Below, piece by piece: positions 55,801 to 63,300 of a stretch of DNA of 64,000 nucleotides. Within the stretch, counting starts at the first letter, position 1, and each line of letters begins with the position of its first letter. The stretch is from Scortum barcoo (lineage: Eukaryota; Chordata; Actinopteri; Centrarchiformes; Terapontidae), in NCBI GenBank assembly GCA_023238725.1, contig CM041552.1:16717147-16781146 (forward strand), in the 5' to 3' direction. Position numbers and translations under genes: made by a program. The notes under the pieces were generated by a model. The model searched no databases. It saw only the letters and a list, made by a program, of their open reading frames with translations, and was not told the origin of the DNA.

Positions 55801-58800
55801 TTGCCTAAAGCGTCACAAAATATACACGAACGGCGAACTCCCCAGCCAATACAGACGACAACACAACACAATAGAAGTTTTAAAGATGTTTGGAATAATG
55901 CTCATCTTTATTTTACACTATCCAGTGTCAAAATACCTCAAACTCATCCATGCACACACACCATTCACCACTGTTAACCATCTACACCCATTTACATTTC
56001 TGAAAGTTACATATGAAGTGAGAAATTCTATTGAATGATGACCATAGTGACATGGTTTGGAATAATGGAAAGGTTAACCAAAGCTACAGCACAAACAAAT
56101 AAGTGGACATTGTGTTAAAATGGTCTTTACAATAATGGTTGTTTCACAGTTGCCATTGTCAACTTCTCTGGATCACAACATACTACTTTTCAGGACTACT
56201 CGTACCTGTTCATTTAGAAAGAGCAAAGGCCACTGGAGAAGCTCCAACATTGGACCGTCCAGTGTTGTAAAGTCCTCACTCTCTCAGCAAGTCAGGCACA
56301 GACATTCATGTTTGTGCCTGACTTGCTATGACAACTCGTTCCGCTCACAAAATATACACGTTTTCAAGCCTCGTTGGCGCAGTAGGCAGCGCGTCAGTCT
56401 CATAATCTGAAGGTCGTGAGTTCAAGCCTCACACGGGGCAAGTGTTTTAAAGTCAAATGACAACACAACACAATAGGAGAGACACATGGTACATACTGTC
56501 AAAGGTATACTGGTTGTACATCTGGGATTGCCTTGGAACTGCTCTCAGCCCAGAAACACTTCTGCTCATCTTTATTTTACACTATCCAGTGTCAACCTTT
56601 GATGCCATACCTCAAACTCATCCATGCACACACACCATTCACCACTGACTGACCTGGCTGCCACATGCAATGCAGTATAGCTACACCCATACCCATTTAC
56701 ATTTCTGGCTGTAGATATATTCATAGTCCTCTGTTCCCCCTCTTTCATCATAGTGGTGGGTCGGGACACAAATCATTTAAGGTTGACTATAGCCTTTGTG
56801 TGAACATGCTTTATTTTGTGAAAATGCTAGTCTGACTTTCTTCCATAATTGCAAAATCAAAAATGGTCCTCTGTTGTCAACCCCATCTTTCAAGGTAAGG
56901 TGCCAGTACAATTGCATGAATATGAAACAAACTTTAAATGGGGCAGTTTTCTTGGGAAAATGTATCTACTTACTGAAATAAGTAATATGGTATATGAATT
57001 TAAAATGAGTCTCTCCTGTGGTTGAACTTGAAGTTGGAAACAATACCATTAGTTTTAGTGCTGGGTCAGGACACAAATCATGTAAGGTTGACTATAGCCT
57101 TTGCGTGAAAATGCTAGTCTGACTTTCTTCCATAATTGCAAAAGCTTCATCGCCTCGCTGGCACAGCATAAAGTGAGTCAGTTGCCTAAAGCGTGAACGG
57201 CGGACTCCCTAGCCAATACAGACAAGAAGTTAAAAAAATGTTTGGAATAATGGAAAGGTTAACCATCGAAAGTTACATATGAATTGAGAAATTCTATTGA
57301 ATGATGACCATAGTGACATGGTCCAAAGCTACAGCACAAACAAATAAGTTGACACTGTGTTAAAATGGTCTTTACAATAATGGTTGTTTCACAGTTGCCA
57401 TTGTCAACTTCTCTGGATCACAACATACTACTTTTCAGGACTACTCGTACCTGTTCATTTAGAAAGAGCAAAAGGCCACTGGAGAAGCTCCAACATTGGA
57501 CCGTCCAGTGTTGTAAAGTCCTCACTCTCTCAGCAAGTCAGGCACAGACATTCATGTTTGTGCCTGACTTGCTATGACAACTCGTTCCGCTCACAAAATA
57601 TACACGTTTTCAAGCCTCGTTGGCGCAGTAGGCAGCGCGTCAGTCTCATAATCTGAAGGTCGTGAGTTCAAGCCTCACACGGGGCAAGTGTTTTAAAGTC
57701 AAATGACAACACAACACAATAGGAGAGACACATGGTACATACTGTCAAAGGTATACTGGTTGTACATCTGGGATTGCCTTGGAACTGCTCTCAGCCCAGA
57801 AACACTTCTGCTCATCTTTATTTTACACTATCCAGTGTCAACCTTTGATGCCATACCTCAAACTCATCCATGCACACACACCATTCACCACTGACTGACC
57901 TGGCTGCCACATGCAATGCAGTATAGCTACACCCATTTACATTTCTGGCTGTAGATATATTCATAGTCCTCTGTTCCCCCTCTTTCATCATAGTGGTGGG
58001 TCGGGACACAAATCATTTAAGGTTGACTATAGCCTTTGTGTGAACATCCTAGTCTGACTTTCTTCCATAATTGCAAAAGCATCGTCGCCTCGCTGGCACA
58101 GCAGAAAGAGGCTCAGTTGCCTAAAGCGTGAACGGCGAACTCCCCAGCCAATACAGACGAGAAGTTTTAAAGATGTTTGGAATAATGGAAAGGTTAACCA
58201 TCGAAAGTTACATATGAAGTGAGAAATTCTATTGAGTGATGACCATAGTGACATGGTCCAAAGCTACAGCACAAACAAATAAGTGGACACTGTGTTAAAA
58301 TGGTCTTTAACAATAATGGTTGTTTCACAGTTGCCATTGTCAACTTCTCTGGATCACAACATACTACTTTTCAGGACTACTCGTACCTGTTCATTTAGAA
58401 AGAGCAAAAGCCACTGGAGAAGCTCCAACATTGGACCGTCCAATGTTGTAAAGTCCTCACTCTCTCAGCAAGTCAGGCACAGACATTACAAAGACTATAC
58501 AAACTTCAAATGAGGCAGTTTCCTTAGGAAAATGTATCACCTCATAACAATGTAGAATGGTGGAGATACAAACAACTTACTAGAATAAATGATGTTGTAT
58601 ATGAATTTAAAATGAGTCTCTCCTTGGTTGAACTTGAAGTTGGAAACAATACCATTACACTACCATTCATTCAGTTGTGTTTCATTATTGGTTGTACATC
58701 TGCGATTGCCCTGGAGCTGCTCTCAGTCCAGAAACACTCCTGCTCATCTTTGTTTGTTTTACACCATCCGCAGGCAATGCAGGAAGAGGATCAGTTTCCT

Positions 58801-60316
58801 TGAGCGTGAACCGAACACAGATGCAGCCAACACTGATGAGAAGTTTTAAAAATGCTTGGAAAAATGGAAAGTTTAAACATTTTTAGTTTCACGTTAATTG
58901 AGCAATTCCATCCAATGAAGATGGCTGTGACACATTCTAAAGCGACTAAACAAGCAAGTAACTGGACGCTGTTTGAAGGTCAATCACCATGAAATATATT
59001 TCAACAATTTCAAGTAACGGAACAAACAAGAAAATAATATAAATAAATTCCTTACTCAATTATAATTCCCACATGTAATTTGTTTAATAGTCACCTAGAG
59101 AGACATCCTAAAGCTGCTTCATAGAAAATGGACTCAATCTTGCATCGCTGTAACAGCATCAGTGGAGATTTCACTGGGATGTGGCTGCATTTCCATTTCA
59201 GCTGAATAAACTGCAAACTACATATTCAAAAAAAAGCTAATATGGTTGTCGTCTCAAACATACATTTCGCCCACAAAATGACTCAATATCACTGGACCAC
59301 TGTTTTCTAATGACATCACAAACAGGTTTACTTTACTGTCAGAAACCATTGGAACAGCAAAATGTAAATCCTATTTTGGGCTGGGTTGTCTCATTAAAAT
59401 AAAGAATGTTTGGCCTTGAGTTATTGTTTATTCATTAATGAATATTCATATGATAAAGTTGCTGACGTGCAAAGAACATAGATTTCCGCAAGGTTAACAC
59501 ATCCAGCAAGGCTTTTTAAAATGCATGTGTGTATTTGGTAAACTGTATGACAGGGCAGGGCCAGAGAGTATAGAAAGAAAGCGGTGTGTTCTTGTATTCA
59601 AAATACAAAACTGAGCGGCCGCAAACTAAAACCTTAAATTATATTATACATGTCGTGTTACATACTGTAAGCTGCTACAATGGTTGATATTAAACCTTTA
59701 TAACACTATATTAGAAAGACCACTTAACACCTACAGGGAAAGCTTCATAATAGTAAACTAGGGTTGTGTGTTGCAAATTTCTTTTACACTGTCTTTTTTC
59801 ATACATTTTTTAAATCTAATCAGAGGAGCAAATTTTTCAATTTTTCCTTATTTTCTTTTTATTAACTCGCAAGCTAAATTGTCTGGAAAATTACTTTTGA
59901 CATTGATTGATTAACTGGATCCTGGGCAGCTTAAAACAAGCCAAAAAACACAAACGAATGAAATGGCTGACGCACTGACGGACAGTTGAACGTACGTGCC
60001 CCTCGTTCACACAAACAAAATAATCCTACACAGCTAACACAGGCAGAACCTATAAACGTAAAAAAATTGAAAAAAAACAACAAAAAAAACCCAAAAAGCA
60101 TCAGAAGTCAATTAGCATGTCTTCTCACACGGCACACACCAAAACTGAAAATGAGTATTATATAAACACATTAACACCTGCATATTACTTTTACCTGACA
60201 CCAATTAGCAGCATCCCCGATAGTGCGGTAAGAAGCCAACACACCATTAGGATTATCTGGTCTGAATGAATGGGCTCATTAAGCACAATGAACTAACCAC
60301 TCACTAGCAACCTCAT

Positions 60317-60355
<39 letters not shown>

Positions 60356-63300
60356 CTTAATGTCAGTTTAGGAGAGTGAAAGAGACAATGAGAAAAGACA
60401 ACAGATGAAGAGACATGCATGCGTGTGTGTGTGTGTGTGTGACATTTACTGAAGGACAGTGGCATTCTCAAAGTGATGAAAGACACACAAAGAGGAAGAA
60501 TGGAGAGGACCATCACGAAAAAATGTCACAAAAAACATCTTTCTATACAGCAGAGGCAGTACAGAAGGAATAAAGGAGGATATAATCATTCATGATTTTT
60601 CCAGCTCACTTTTCAAAGTAATCACATTCAGATTCAACAAGGAAAGAAAAGATTTACTTAAAGTTTGTCAGAACAAACTCAAATCACGTTCAGATTTTTC
60701 AGCAGCACATCATAAATGTCTTGCTGTGTACAAAATACATTTCAGCCAGTATGGTCGGTTTGTTGCATGTACATTCATTAATAAGATGCTCATTTTTAGG
60801 GTCTTGGTCTTGCCAAGTGAGAGCAAAATATGGGAAGAAGAGAAAATGTGTTAAATGTATCATTAACAATGAAACCCATTTCCACAGTGGCTAGTCGGGC
60901 AGCTCGAATATGCTGCGATTGCAATTTGTCTTTTGTTGATTTCTTTCTCAGTGGGAAATTGGGTATATTTTATGTATATTTTGGTACACAACAGCAGAGC
61001 AGTACTGAGCTTAACTCCAGGCCACTTAGGCAACATTGATTGAAATAATAAAAAATATGAAAAGCCCTAATATGAAACACTTACCCAGGGCCTGGGTGGC
61101 AAATGCTGCCATGGCACTCTGCAGTCGGTCTGGTCTGACTGCCTGAACCAATAAGAGCTGGGAAGAGCAAAGGGGAAAAGATAAACTGCGGAGGAAATAA
61201 ACTGCAGGTGTCCATTACAAATAGTAAGACACAAGGTCAATGACATTCAAATAAAAAAAATGTTACATATCCAAAACCTTAGCTCTTAATAATAAAAAAC
61301 CCACAAATACCCATGGTCAAATTCACAAAGGTTTTGAGTTCTATTTCAAAAAATATTTTTGAAAACACAATACACACAAGCACATAAGTCCATTGGTTTG
61401 TCAGTCAAATGTGCATAGTTGAAGTAATTACTGGCTTGCATCTTGTTCATGCGTTCATGCTTTCAAATCAGATGAGGTAATTCTTTATTCAATCTTAAAC
61501 CACATGTAGCGAGGTATGCTCAAAGACAAGACCAAATTGTTTTATTTCTGTTGCTATCACACTGTCCTCTCCCCAGTAGTAAAACAAATAACAATAGTGT
61601 GACTATTAATTCAGCCATTACAGTAATTCTAAAAAGGTTTCAGGATTGAGAGAGTGCACACCTCTGCCAAGGCTGTCCTGCTCTCCAAATTGTTATGAAA
61701 ATATTAGAAGGTTTTAATCTGCATGTAGATCTGGACAAACTTAGTGATAGACAATATCTCTAATCATGTTTTATACATGTTTTATACAGGAGAATGAATG
61801 GAATGAATGGAAAAAAAACCCTGAAAACTGAAAAAATGGTGTGGCATATAAAAAACAACAAACAAATTCAACTGTTTCAGTGTTAAGCAAAAACTGTTTC
61901 GGCAAAATTTTGAAATAACAAAAAAATGTGCCTCAGTAGAAATGGGTGAGGTCTATTCCTAAAGTTTAATCTTGAATCAATAAATCCATGGAAAAAATAT
62001 TTTGTTGCTCTCACAGTAAGAAAGTGATCGGTACTGGTCAGTAATTCCCTTTTACAAGAGATTTAACTTTTGCAGAAATCTGCAGACTACAGAGCTCAAA
62101 AAACTTTCTTTGTAGGTGTATTATAAAGTGTATGGAGACTTTTGATATGCTCTGTATTTAATGATACATTCTTCCATTTGGCTGATGAAACAACTGGTTT
62201 TTGATTGAAAGCTGACCTGCTGGAAGGGAGTAATCTTCTTGGCAATGGAGGATGGGATTTCCTGTTCACACTGCGAGCTCTGCGAGAAGGACAGCCAAAG
62301 GTCTGAGTCACTCAAACACAGGGACTGGTAGAGAGCAGGGAATGTAGCCTGTGAATGAGGAATGGCAAACATTAAAAGGGTGAAAGATAGGTCAAGAAAT
62401 AATGTTGATCTTAGTAGGGACTGCCTAACTGGCTTTCTATTTAAACCATGAACCATGTCTACTGGTTGGAGAAAATATCCAAATGTCATATTTTTTAGCA
62501 TTATTCTGTAATAGTTGCACTTTTATAAGACACTGAATGGTGTAATAATGCTGATGATTTAATAACATGCATATTTTCCACTAAGTGTGCCTGTTTATGT
62601 TGTATTAGTGTGCATATCTTTGTGTTTACTTTAAAAATGGCCACTGATCCTTGTCTCTCCTGATCAATCCAAGAGGGGAACTCCTGCCGAGAGAGGAGAG
62701 GCGTAAGTCAGTTACAGAAATAGTGTTTTCCCGTTCTCAGAAGAAAAGCCGCACTCTTTCTCTTACCTCTTTTTTAAACATTTCTCCTACGATGGATCCA
62801 GTAAAGACATCCCATTCCTACAGCAAAAAGTAGTGTTAACATTTCCAGTTGAAATTTCTAACTTAACACTGAAATCTGTATTGATAAAATCCTAAAAAAA
62901 CGGAAAAAAAAAACAAAGATTTCCAAAGATACTCACATTCTCCTGGAAGAGTTCAGGATACATGCCTTTCACAAAGTGCACGGCAAACATCAGCTGGTCA
63001 GCCTGAGACAGAGAGAAGAGAGACAGAGAGATTTAGACACACACTGAATACGTCGCATATGGGAACATGCCATTCTGGCCAGCTCAAAAGTCAACGACAA
63101 ACAAAGGACGTCACGGTGGAGGACAAAACGTTAGCATCTCTTCCCCAGTGAGGGCAAACACAGTCCCACTGCATGATACGCAGCTCAGCCAGCCTTACTA
63201 AAGGGGCTTGTAAAGGGTTTCTACAAACTGACAAAAAAAAGCCCCAGGGACTCCAAGAACTTCACTGGCTGTCGCATCATCCCTGCTCTCTCTCTCTCTC

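Larger units (their letters stand above)
52094..58487 (+). repeat. Tandem array of ~1.18-1.29-kb units each with a tRNA-Met gene
   Basis: The landmark atggtctttacaataatgg recurs at 52473, 53655, 54826, 56120 and 57365 (and, with one inserted base, near 58302). Intervals are 1182, 1171, 1294, 1245 and about 937. Long blocks are identical between units, including a 96-codon accidental frame preserved unchanged in copies 1, 2 and 4, so amplification or homogenisation is recent. Unit order is unique segment, inverted repeat, tRNA-Met, then a segment with cacacaccattcaccactgac and tagatatattcatag. Everything lies in one dync2h1 intron. Confidence 0.93.

Noticed and set aside
51585..58767. CRISPR or CRISPR-like array
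   Set aside because: Units are over 1 kb, the context is a vertebrate intron, and there are no short regularly spaced repeats.
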